Positions 1 to 5,860 of a stretch of DNA of 5,894 nt are shown piece by piece. The notes below the pieces were generated by a model. It saw nothing but the letters and a program-made list of their open reading frames with translations, had not been told where the DNA came from and ran no database searches. A program made the translations under genes and the position numbers. This DNA is from Clostridium sp. (GTDB taxonomy: Bacteria > Bacillota > Clostridia > Clostridiales > Clostridiaceae): the NCBI GenBank assembly GCA_012511315.1, contig JAAZGI010000038.1:1-5894 (forward strand). The letters are read 5' to 3'. Each line of letters begins with the position of its first letter. Position 1 is the stretch's first letter.

Positions 1-534
1 CAGCTTAGCTGCCACCTCCAGCGTATTGCTGGTGGTACTTTCAAAGCGAAAGGACCCGGTGTCCGTTATAATGGCGGTGTATAGGGAAATCGCCATTTCT
101 TTGGTCATGGTCACGCCTAAGAGTTGAAACAAATCAAAGATGATTTCTCCTGTGGCTGCCGCTTTACAATCAACATAGTTATGATCGCCATAGCGATCGT
201 TGGACTTATGATGGTCAATTACCATCATTGGCGTATCACCCAGAGTTTTTTGATCAAAACTAACCCGGTCAAAATTGCCACAGTCTAAAACAATCACTAA
301 ATCCGTTCCAGGTAAAATCTTAGAATCCGATGCATTGGTTTCCTCAGTCAAGGGTAAAAAGTCCAATGAATCAAGGACCTTGTCCTTGGTCAAGATATAA
401 GTTTCTTTCCCCATCTGGCGTAAAGCCAACACTAACGCGTGGACCGAACCTAAAGCATCCCCATCGGGAAAGGTATGGCAAGCCACACCTATTTTTTCAT
501 TAGACCGGATAATGTCCGGTAATCGATTCATCAT
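1..534 (-). CDS. nrnA: DHH-family phosphoesterase, NrnA-type nanoRNase/pAp phosphatase (5' part, runs off the window)
   Basis: An open frame of 178 codons runs from ATG at 534 to the window edge without a stop. The translation shows the N-terminal DHH subdomain in order: H20-x-x-P-D24-G-D26-A-L-G-S, the V-L-D84-C-G strand, the D107-H108-H109 signature followed by K-S-N, A-A-A-T-G-E (125-130) and D158-T-G-S-F-R. The expected metal ligands H20, D24, D26, D84, H108 and D158 are all present. NrnA proteins are cytoplasmic, Mn-dependent enzymes that degrade 2-5 nt RNAs from the end and dephosphorylate pAp to AMP; the family is usually a little over 300 residues, so the C-terminal DHHA1 substrate-binding domain lies outside the window. 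The start is a tandem ATG-ATG (534 and 531). The first ATG overlaps the rbfA stop as ATGA, suggesting translational coupling; the nearest purine-rich stretch upstream is a weak ribosome binding site within rbfA. A plain RecJ-like or GdpP-type DHH protein is less likely because the chain starts directly with the catalytic domain. Confidence 0.93.
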   Translation of the reverse strand, partial: MMNRLPDIIRSNEKIGVACHTFPDGDALGSVHALVLALRQMGKETYILTKDKVLDSLDFLPLTEETNASDSKILPGTDLVIVLDCGNFDRVSFDQKTLGDTPMMVIDHHKSNDRYGDHNYVDCKAAATGEIIFDLFQLLGVTMTKEMAISLYTAIITDTGSFRFESTTSNTLEVAAKL

Positions 535-1040
535 GCTTTCTCGTCTTCTTCCTTTTCACTGATGGGAGCATCCTCTTCTACTGATTGGGACTCCTCAGCT
601 TGTTCTATATTTGAATCTTCTGTATTAGAATCTTCTGTTGCTCCATCTTCATCTTCCTGGTTGACATCGGCATCATCTGTTTTCTTGGCTGACTCTTCAG
701 GTAAAACCTCACGGAGTAAGCTATCAATGTGCATACCATAGTCAATGGTTGTATCTTCAATCAAACGCAACTCTGGTGTATTTCTTAAGTTTAAGGTTCT
801 AGATAATTGATGACGGATAAAGCCCTTGGCCTTATTTAAGGCTTCTAAGGTTTCCGCTTCTTCGGTTTTATTGGTGCCAAAAATGGATAAATAAATCTTG
901 GCATATTTTAAATCGTTGGTGACATCAACATCTGTAACTGATACCATGGCTTGCACCCGCGGGTCTTTGATTTCCCGCAGAATGTTGGCCAATTCTTTTT
1001 TCATTTCTTCATTGATGCGATTTAAGCGATGTTTTGACAT
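531..1040 (-). CDS. rbfA: Ribosome-binding factor A with an acidic C-terminal extension
   Basis: RbfA binds the 30S subunit near helix 1 and the 3' end of 16S rRNA and assists late maturation and cold adaptation. Residues 1-112 match the family's single KH-like domain: R-x-x-R-I-N-E-E-M-K-K-E-L near the N-terminus, I-K-D-P-R (24-28), V-S-V-T-D-V-D-V (33-40), A-K-I-Y-L-S (47-52) and L-R-N-T-P-E-L-R (85-92) leading into the final D-Y-G-x-x-I-D-x-L-L helix. RbfA is usually about 115-130 residues. Here 169 residues are encoded because residues 115-169 form a low-complexity tail with about 24 Asp/Glu, including a perfect TEDSN-TEDSN duplication at 135-144. The ATG is preceded by AAAGGAG with 7 bases of spacing, located inside the last codons of infB, whose TAA ends 1 bp upstream. 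The tail is in frame with the conserved core and ends at a TGA overlapping nrnA, so it is part of the gene as sequenced and not a read-through artefact. Confidence 0.96.
   Translation of the reverse strand: MSKHRLNRINEEMKKELANILREIKDPRVQAMVSVTDVDVTNDLKYAKIYLSIFGTNKTEEAETLEALNKAKGFIRHQLSRTLNLRNTPELRLIEDTTIDYGMHIDSLLREVLPEESAKKTDDADVNQEDEDGATEDSNTEDSNIEQAEESQSVEEDAPISEKEEDEKA
609..638 (-). repeat. Two-copy 15-bp in-frame tandem repeat in the rbfA tail
   Basis: Plus-strand bases 609-623 and 624-638 are identical at 14 of 15 positions (core gaatcttctgt). On the coding strand each copy encodes TEDSN, giving TEDSN-TEDSN at RbfA residues 135-144. The unit is a multiple of three, so copy-number change would keep the frame. 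Confidence 0.85.
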
Positions 1041-1041
1041 T

Positions 1042-3189
1042 TTAGAGCTCCTTTCGCTTGACTTCCTTCATTTCGAAGGCTTCCACAATGTCGCCTTCCT
1101 TGAGATCATTATAGCGTTCAAGAGAAAGTCCACATTCAAAACCGGATGCAACTTCTTTGACATCATCCTTGAAACGTTTTAGCGAAGCCAATTTTCCTTC
1201 ATAGACAACGATGCCGTTGCGGATCAAACGGACCTGAGCGTTACGAACAATCTTACCGGTCAGCACATGAGCTCCAGCAATGGTTCCAACCGCAGAAACT
1301 TTATAAATCTCACGACATTCTGCCGTTCCCAAAATAACTTCCTTAATATCTGGTTCCAGCATACCAATCATGGCGGAGCGGACGTCGTCAATAGCATCAT
1401 AGATGACGCGATAGTTTTTAATTTCAATTTTCTCTTTATCAGCTAAAGCCTGTGCATTGACATCTGGACGAACGTTAAAGCCCATCACAATAGCATTGGA
1501 GGCTGTCGCTAGTATAACGTCGGTTTCATTGATTGCACCGGCGCCACCATGAATGACCCGAACTTTAACTTCATCCGTTGACAACTTCTCTAAAGAACCC
1601 TTTAAAGCTTCAACTGATCCTTGTACGTCAGCTTTCACGATGATTGGTAGTTCTTGTACATTTCCCTCGGAAATCTGAGAGTATAAGTCTTCCAAGCTCA
1701 TGCGGCCACTGCTCTGGTTTTCAGCACGTTCTTTATCCAAACGAGCTTGCGCCATATTACGAGCAGTTTTTTCATCCTTGAACTCAGAGAATCGATCTCC
1801 AGCCTGTGGTACATCAGATAAACCAAGGACTTCAACTGGAATTGAAGGACCCGCTGATTTGATCTTTTTACCCTTGTCATCAAACATGGCACGGATACGA
1901 CCATAAGTGGTACCCACTAAAATAGAGTCGCCAACGGACAAGGTTCCATCTTGGACTAATAATGTGGCTACGGGACCTCTGCCCTTGTCAAGTTCCGCTT
2001 CAACCACAGTTCCCTTGGCCCGACGACCAGGATCTGCCTGAAGTTCCATAATTTCAGTGGTTAAAACCACCATTTCTAACAATTTATCAATATTGGTCCG
2101 CTCTTTAGCTGAAACTTCCACCATAATGGTTTCTCCGCCCCAGTCTTCTGAAATCAAACCAAATTCACTTAATTCTTGCTTTACTCGCTCTGCATTGGAT
2201 TGTGGTTTGTCCATCTTGTTGATGGCTACTACCATTGGAACACCAGCTGCCTTACAGTGGGAAATGGACTCCCGTGTCTGTGGCATAATTCCATCATCCG
2301 CTGCTACCACTAAGATAACGACGTCCGTGATTTGTGAACCACGAGCCCGCATTTGGGTAAAGGCTTCATGACCTGGGGTATCTAGGAAACTTAGGGTTTC
2401 TCCATCCACTTTAACGGTGTAGGCACCGATGTGCTGAGTGATACCACCCGCTTCAGAATCCGTTACATTGGCTGACCGAATAGCATCTAGCAGCGAAGTC
2501 TTACCATGGTCAACATGACCCATAACTGTAACGATGGGTGGACGCTTGACAAGGTTTGTATTATCGACTTCTTCCTCATCGACAAATTCTTCACCTAGAA
2601 CTTGAGCTTCTTCGCGCTCAACCATCACGTCAAAGCTCTCAGCAACCTTGGATGCCGTTTCAAAGTCAACTTCCTGGTTAATGGCTGCCATAACGCCGCC
2701 CATTATGAGAGTTTTGATGACTTCGTTGTAAGGCTTGTCCAACTTATCAGCCAGTTCCTTGACCACAATGGTTTCACCAATGCTAATGATTCCTACATCA
2801 CTAGGACCTGATTCCTCTTGCTGGCGACGGCCACCGCGTTTTTTCTTTTTGGCCTGATTGTTGACTTTTTCTGCGATTTCTTCTTCATAGACTTCAACAA
2901 TGCTTTTTTTCTTATCTGCTGCAGCCTTGGTATCAGCTTGATCCTTAGCCGCCTGCTCTTTTTTGTTTAAGGGCTTGGTTGGCTCTTTTGCTTTTTCAGA
3001 ATCCGCTGAAGCAGCTTTGGCCTCTTTATCTTTACTCATCAATTCTTTAATCAAATTAGCATCCTCTTCCTCGACGACGCTCATGTGATTTTTCACCTTG
3101 ATGTCAAATTCCTCTTTTAATAATCCCACCAATTCCTTGCTTGTAACTTCCAAGTCTTTGGCTAATTCATATACTCTAATTTTAGACAT
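1042..3189 (-). CDS. infB: Translation initiation factor IF-2
   Basis: This GTPase places fMet-tRNA on the 30S subunit and promotes 50S joining. The 715 residues contain, in order: an IF2_N domain (about 2-50, K-I-R-V-Y-E-L-A-K), a charged Lys/Ala/Glu linker (about 51-130) with a basic KKKKRGGRR stretch near 114-122, a second IF2_N-like domain (about 135-192), the G domain with all five motifs (G1 GHVDHGKTS 224-232, G2 GGITQHIG 248-255, G3 DTPGHEAF 270-277, G4 NKMDKP 324-329, G5 SAK 360-362), a beta-barrel domain II (about 390-480), domain III (about 510-610) and the C-terminal tRNA-binding domain with [10 protein letters not shown] (621-630) and the [16 protein letters not shown] segment (685-700). 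Length and architecture are normal for Bacillota. The ATG has an excellent AAGGAGG site with 5 bases of spacing in the 15-bp gap after ylxQ. I saw no strong ribosome binding site before internal Met36 or Met51, so a shorter isoform is not supported here. Confidence 0.98.
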   Translation of the reverse strand: MSKIRVYELAKDLEVTSKELVGLLKEEFDIKVKNHMSVVEEEDANLIKELMSKDKEAKAASADSEKAKEPTKPLNKKEQAAKDQADTKAAADKKKSIVEVYEEEIAEKVNNQAKKKKRGGRRQQEESGPSDVGIISIGETIVVKELADKLDKPYNEVIKTLIMGGVMAAINQEVDFETASKVAESFDVMVEREEAQVLGEEFVDEEEVDNTNLVKRPPIVTVMGHVDHGKTSLLDAIRSANVTDSEAGGITQHIGAYTVKVDGETLSFLDTPGHEAFTQMRARGSQITDVVILVVAADDGIMPQTRESISHCKAAGVPMVVAINKMDKPQSNAERVKQELSEFGLISEDWGGETIMVEVSAKERTNIDKLLEMVVLTTEIMELQADPGRRAKGTVVEAELDKGRGPVATLLVQDGTLSVGDSILVGTTYGRIRAMFDDKGKKIKSAGPSIPVEVLGLSDVPQAGDRFSEFKDEKTARNMAQARLDKERAENQSSGRMSLEDLYSQISEGNVQELPIIVKADVQGSVEALKGSLEKLSTDEVKVRVIHGGAGAINETDVILATASNAIVMGFNVRPDVNAQALADKEKIEIKNYRVIYDAIDDVRSAMIGMLEPDIKEVILGTAECREIYKVSAVGTIAGAHVLTGKIVRNAQVRLIRNGIVVYEGKLASLKRFKDDVKEVASGFECGLSLERYNDLKEGDIVEAFEMKEVKRKEL

Positions 3190-3204
3190 ATTTTCCTCCT
3201 TAAA

Positions 3205-3507
3205 CTACATCGCAATCCACAGCTCCTTCAGCTTTTTTGACATTCTCTGATCGGTTACCCCGATCACTGAGATTTGTCCTTTACCGATGGCGCTGCCCAA
3301 ATCGTCCTTGGTAGAAACTTCGAGGATCTCCACATTAAAGCTTCGGGACATATCCCTAAAACTTTTCTTGGTTCCATCGCTGGCATCTTGTGCCAGGAGC
3401 AAAAGACATACTTTGCCACGCTTAATGGCTGCCTCTGCTAAGTTTCCACCGGCAATCAAATTACCGGACTTCCTGGTCAACCCAAGGAAACTCAAAAATT
3501 TATTCAT
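3205..3507 (-). CDS. ylxQ: L7Ae/L30e-family RNA-binding protein YlxQ
   Basis: A 100-residue single-domain protein of the L7Ae/L30e/S12e/Gadd45 superfamily, whose members bind kink-turn RNA. Visible family landmarks are F-L-G-L-T-R-K-S-G-N-L-I-A-G (7-20), the L-L-L-L-A-Q-D-A-S-D-G-T-K-K strand and loop (35-48) and L-G-S-A-I-G-K (70-76). The position between ylxR and infB is the classic YlxQ location. The ATG overlaps the end of ylxR by 8 bp and is preceded only by a weak GAGAGAG about 10 bases upstream, so translation is probably coupled to ylxR. Its physiological RNA target is not well established; a role linked to ribosomes or RNase P is inferred from family and context only. Confidence 0.93.
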   Translation of the reverse strand: MNKFLSFLGLTRKSGNLIAGGNLAEAAIKRGKVCLLLLAQDASDGTKKSFRDMSRSFNVEILEVSTKDDLGSAIGKGQISVIGVTDQRMSKKLKELWIAM

Positions 3508-3766
3508 TTTCGATAATCTCTCTCATGGACTGATATATTTCTTCACTAATGTTAGTTTTTAAATTTTTATTTAATCGTTTGGTCTTATAGGCTTTTTCCA
3601 GACAAGTGATGTTCTTGTCAATATAGGCGCCACGACCAGGTTTCTTACCCACCGTGTCTAGGGAGACTTCGCCTTCCTTGTTTTTAACGACACGGATCAA
3701 CTCTTTTTTAGGCTTCATTTCCATGCAACCTAAACATTGTCTCATTGGAATCTTTTTCGGTTTCAT
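3500..3766 (-). CDS. ylxR: YlxR/RnpM (DUF448) RNA-binding protein
   Basis: The 88-residue protein matches the YlxR family: K-I-P-M-R-Q-C11-L-G-C14, the basic K-P-K-K-E-L-I-R-V-V (18-27), a G-x-V-x-x-D strand, and the signature G-R-G-A-Y-I (44-49) followed by C55. The family has a small alpha/beta fold with a positive surface; the Bacillus subtilis protein has been described as an RNase P modulator (RnpM), and other work reports nucleoid or RNA association. The ATG at 3766 has AGGAG with 5 bases of spacing in the 24-bp gap after nusA, and the N-terminus aligns with the normal family start, so Met8 is not needed as an alternative. The three cysteines (CxxC plus C55) could be structural; the GRGAYVC cysteine seen in some homologues is an Asp here (GRGAYID). 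Confidence 0.94.
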   Translation of the reverse strand: MKPKKIPMRQCLGCMEMKPKKELIRVVKNKEGEVSLDTVGKKPGRGAYIDKNITCLEKAYKTKRLNKNLKTNISEEIYQSMREIIENE

Positions 3767-3790
3767 TGAATCTCCTGAATAACCATCTTT

Positions 3791-5254
3791 TTATTCTTGG
3801 ATCTCTTCTGCTGAAGTTTCTTCTACTGATTCATCTTCCAGCAGTTCTTCCTCTTGGGCTTCCTCCACCAGTTCTTCTTCTGGTGATTCTTCCACGGGAG
3901 CATCTTTTTCAGTTTCTTCCACAGCCTCTTCCACTGCAACTTCTTCTGTTGCAACTTCCTCGGCTACAACTTCTTCGGTTACAACTTCTTCCGCTGTAAC
4001 TTCTTCGGTTGTGACTTCTTCGGTTGTGACTTCCTCTGGTGCAACTTCTTTCGCTACAACCTCTTCCACCTCAGCTTGATCATCCTCTAATTTTTGATTA
4101 GATTCAGCTTCCACTTTAGTTTTTCTTAAAGGAAGTTCTCTTGGCTCATCACCTGGATGCCAAATCAAATCGGCATAGGCTTCAAAACCAGTTAAAGTTT
4201 CTGGATCACGGCTGGACTTAATATCAATCTTCCATCCGGTTAGTCTGGCAGCCAGACGAACATTTTGACCTTCTTTACCAATGGCAAGGGACAGCTGAGA
4301 ATCGTCTACAATTACTCGGGCCGTATTGTCATCAGGGTTCACCAAAACCGCTTCCACTTTTGCTGGAGACAGGGAGTTGGCGATATAGGCCGCAGGGTCG
4401 CGGCTCCATTCAATAATGTCGATTTTCTCGTTACCAAGTTCTGACACTACGCTCTGAACTCGGGCTCCGCGGTTACCAACACAAGATCCCGTTGCGTCAA
4501 CGTTGGGATCATTAGAATGAACAGCAATCTTGGTTCTTGAACCAGGTTCTCTTGACGTGCTCTTAATCTCAACGGTTCCGTTGTAGATTTCAGGAACCTC
4601 TCGCTCAAATAAGCGACGAACTAACCCTGGGTGAGTTCTCGATACACTAATCATCGGTCCCTTGGTATTTTGGCGAACTTCCACGATGTATAAATCAACT
4701 CGTTGATTAAACTCATAGCGCTCACCTGGGATCTGTTCATTAGGCCCTAACACCGCTTCGATTTTTCCAAGGTCCACATACACATTGCCCTTGTCTTTTC
4801 GTTGTACAATTCCTGAAATTAAATCAAATTCCTTTTCAGAAAACTCATCGTAAATAATGGAGCGTTCGGCTTCCTTAATCCGCTGAGTTACTATCTGCTT
4901 GGCGTTTTGTGCCGCCACGCGCATAAAGTCTTTCGGCGTTACATCTTCTCCAATCACGTCGCCAACTTCGCAGCTTACTTTGATCTTCCGAGCATCGGGC
5001 AAAAGAATCTGGGATGATTCATCGGTGATTTCATCCACCACAGTGCGCATATTTAAAATTCGATACTCACCGCTATCCCGATTCACCATACTCTTGATTT
5101 CTTGCGTGCTGCTATCGTTAATGTTTTTACGATAAGCCGCCGTTAAGGCATCTTCCAAAGCTGTAAACAGCAAATCTTCATCGATTCCTCTCAGCTTGGA
5201 AATTTCTTGCATTGCCGAGATGATTTCATCTTTATTTTTTTTAGTTTGTTTCAA
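3791..5254 (-). CDS. nusA: Transcription termination/antitermination factor NusA with a long acidic repeat tail
   Basis: NusA binds RNA polymerase and nascent RNA and modulates pausing, intrinsic termination and rRNA antitermination. Domains in order: N-terminal RNAP-binding domain (about 8-130; D-x-L-L-F-T-A-L-E-D-A-L-x-A-A-Y, V-T-P-K-D-F-x-R-V-A-A-Q-N-A-K-Q), S1 domain (about 140-205), KH1 (D-A-T-G-S-C-V-G-N-R-G-A-R-V at 253-266) and KH2 (L-A-I-G-K-E-G-Q-N-V-R-L-A-A at 323-336). The core ends near residue 372, about the full length of Bacillus-type NusA. Residues 381-487 are an extra tail with about 47 Asp/Glu, only three Lys and no Arg, built largely from pentapeptides such as TEEVT and AEEVV. 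It does not resemble the folded AR1/AR2 domains of E. coli NusA. The longest frame starts at TTG (5254); no ATG occurs before Met15 (5212), which would cut into the first conserved helix. A GGGAGG motif overlaps the rimP stop but lies 15 bases from the TTG, so the exact start is less certain than the gene. Confidence 0.96.
   Translation of the reverse strand: MKQTKKNKDEIISAMQEISKLRGIDEDLLFTALEDALTAAYRKNINDSSTQEIKSMVNRDSGEYRILNMRTVVDEITDESSQILLPDARKIKVSCEVGDVIGEDVTPKDFMRVAAQNAKQIVTQRIKEAERSIIYDEFSEKEFDLISGIVQRKDKGNVYVDLGKIEAVLGPNEQIPGERYEFNQRVDLYIVEVRQNTKGPMISVSRTHPGLVRRLFEREVPEIYNGTVEIKSTSREPGSRTKIAVHSNDPNVDATGSCVGNRGARVQSVVSELGNEKIDIIEWSRDPAAYIANSLSPAKVEAVLVNPDDNTARVIVDDSQLSLAIGKEGQNVRLAARLTGWKIDIKSSRDPETLTGFEAYADLIWHPGDEPRELPLRKTKVEAESNQKLEDDQAEVEEVVAKEVAPEEVTTEEVTTEEVTAEEVVTEEVVAEEVATEEVAVEEAVEETEKDAPVEESPEEELVEEAQEEELLEDESVEETSAEEIQE
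3936..4070 (-). repeat. Nine-unit 15-bp tandem repeat encoding the NusA pentapeptide array
   Basis: On the plus strand, nine consecutive 15-base units follow the pattern (g/a)(c/t)(a/g)ac-ttctt-cggtt with a few substitutions each, starting at 3936, 3951, 3966, 3981, 3996, 4011, 4026, 4041 and 4056; the last unit is degenerate. The units at 3996 and 4011 differ at one base. Read on the coding strand they give NusA residues 396-440, VEEVV-AKEVA-PEEVT-TEEVT-TEEVT-AEEVV-TEEVV-AEEVA-TEEVA, followed by a partial match VEEAV. The 15-base period keeps the frame whatever the copy number. Confidence 0.93.
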
Positions 5255-5269
5255 TTTTATTTCTTCAAT

Positions 5270-5275
5270 CCTCCC
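5270..5275 (-). promoter_or_regulatory. Ribosome binding site GGGAGG upstream of nusA
   Basis: The only good Shine-Dalgarno sequence before nusA reads GGGAGG on the coding strand, and its first G is the last base of the rimP TAG stop. It is 15 bases from the apparent TTG start at 5254, longer than the usual 5-9. An in-frame ATA at 5260 lies at 9 bases and an in-frame ATT directly abuts the site. The site makes rimP-nusA translational coupling plausible and leaves the exact initiation codon open. Confidence 0.6.
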
Positions 5276-5742
5276 TAAACCTCGGGCTCCAGATTAACTG
5301 CCTGGACTCCCTGATATTCAATTTCCTTTTGTTCTCCCACTAAGTCCAAGGTTAGAGTGGTTCCATCAAACTCAGACAAAATGCCCACCATTTGATTTGC
5401 TTCTTTCCCTTTTCCTTCAGCCTCTGGTGTAACGCGAACCCGCTCACCAATTGCTGCCTTGATCTGTTCAACTGTATAAAGCTGGCGGAATATTCCTGGT
5501 GATGATACTTCTAGGAAATAGGCGCTGTCGATGGGATCCTTCTCATCCAACAGCACTGAAACCTCTCGAGAAACCTTTTCACAGTCCTCCAGCTTGACCC
5601 CTTCACCTGTTTTTGTCTCAATAAAAAAACGAAGAAATTCCTCCCCGTCCTCTTTAACAAACTCCAAATGATACAAGTCATAGCCCAGTTCATTGATCCG
5701 ATCCAAGGTGATTTCCTTAATCGTTTTGAGCTTTTTTTCCAT
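5275..5742 (-). CDS. rimP: Ribosome maturation factor RimP
   Basis: RimP is a cytoplasmic factor for 30S assembly, aiding early incorporation of S12 and maturation of the central pseudoknot. The 155 residues fit the usual 150-160. The N-terminal alpha/beta domain shows L-G-Y-D-L-Y-H-L-E-F (19-28), the strand F-L-R-F-F-I-E (36-42), L-E-D-C-E-K-V-S-R-E (51-60), D-P-I-D-S-A-Y-F-L-E-V-S-S-P-G (69-83); a C-terminal SH3-like barrel begins near residue 90 (G-E-R-V-R-V) and ends with the strand V-Q-A-V-N-L-E-P. After SSPG the usual D-R-P-L reads F-R-Q-L. The start is clear: AGGAGGT with 5 bases from AGGAGG to ATG. It is the first gene of the operon behind the promoter and leader hairpin, and its TAG stop overlaps the nusA ribosome binding site. 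Confidence 0.95.
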   Translation of the reverse strand: MEKKLKTIKEITLDRINELGYDLYHLEFVKEDGEEFLRFFIETKTGEGVKLEDCEKVSREVSVLLDEKDPIDSAYFLEVSSPGIFRQLYTVEQIKAAIGERVRVTPEAEGKGKEANQMVGILSEFDGTTLTLDLVGEQKEIEYQGVQAVNLEPEV

Positions 5743-5747
5743 GACAA

Positions 5748-5753
5748 CCTCCT
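5748..5753 (-). promoter_or_regulatory. Ribosome binding site AGGAGG of rimP
   Basis: The coding strand reads TAATAGGAGGTTGTC before the ATG: a consensus Shine-Dalgarno sequence with 5 bases of spacing. The bases AATAGGAG that contain it (5756-5749) are perfectly complementary to CTCCTATT (5786-5779), the 3' arm and tail of the upstream leader hairpin. Confidence 0.9.
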
Positions 5754-5774
5754 ATTAACTTTAAGCGTTTTTCC

Positions 5775-5808
5775 AATAAATAGGAGCGGGTCCCTCGACC
5801 CACTCCTA
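5775..5808 (-). terminator. Leader hairpin with weak U-tract, candidate attenuator
   Basis: On the transcribed strand TAGGAGTGGGTC (5808-5797) can pair with GACCCGCTCCTA (5792-5781) around a GAGG loop: 12 base pairs with one G-U wobble and a GC-rich centre. It is followed by UUUAUU (5780-5775), a short and interrupted U-tract. Placement is about 17 nt after the predicted transcription start and 39 bases before the rimP ATG. It looks like a weak intrinsic terminator inside the leader of the operon that encodes NusA. A purely structural, mRNA-stabilising 5' hairpin is the main alternative. The stem is directly visible; the function is inferred. Confidence 0.55.
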
Positions 5809-5831
5809 AGTAACATATTCTCAGTGGTTCT

Positions 5832-5860
5832 ACTATACCACATTTCCACTGTTTTATCAA
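5832..5860 (-). promoter_or_regulatory. Sigma-A-type promoter of the rimP-nusA-infB operon
   Basis: The -35 element TTGATA (5860-5855) and -10 element TATAGT (5837-5832) are separated by exactly 17 bases, and a TG one base before the -10 gives an extended -10. The predicted start is an A near 5825, giving a leader of about 83 nt. It is the only good promoter I noticed for the minus-strand genes, consistent with a single transcript through all seven genes; weaker internal promoters are not excluded. Confidence 0.85.

Noticed and set aside
898..1182. Plus-strand 94-codon frame across the infB-rbfA junction
   Set aside because: It is antisense to two well-supported genes, and its translation matches nothing recognisable.
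2057..2371. Plus-strand 104-codon frame opposite infB
   Set aside because: It lies antisense to the highly conserved G domain of IF-2, has no family resemblance and no convincing ribosome binding site.
3039..3084. Internal start at IF-2 Met36 or Met51 for a short isoform
   Set aside because: No good Shine-Dalgarno sequence precedes either codon, although shorter IF-2 isoforms exist in some bacteria.
3745..3999. Plus-strand Leu/Pro-rich frame (LPLQLLLLQLP type) resembling a membrane peptide
   Set aside because: The leucine-rich pattern is just the antisense reading of the Glu-rich repeat codons of NusA; it does not indicate a real hydrophobic protein.
3936..4070. Regular 15-bp repeats as a possible CRISPR array or iteron set
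   Set aside because: Units are contiguous without spacers, in frame with nusA, and vary mostly as expected for coding pentapeptides.
5511..5849. Minus-strand 112-codon frame overlapping the promoter and rimP
   Set aside because: It spans the promoter and leader hairpin, overlaps rimP in another frame, lacks a ribosome binding site and has a composition typical of a frame-shifted shadow.
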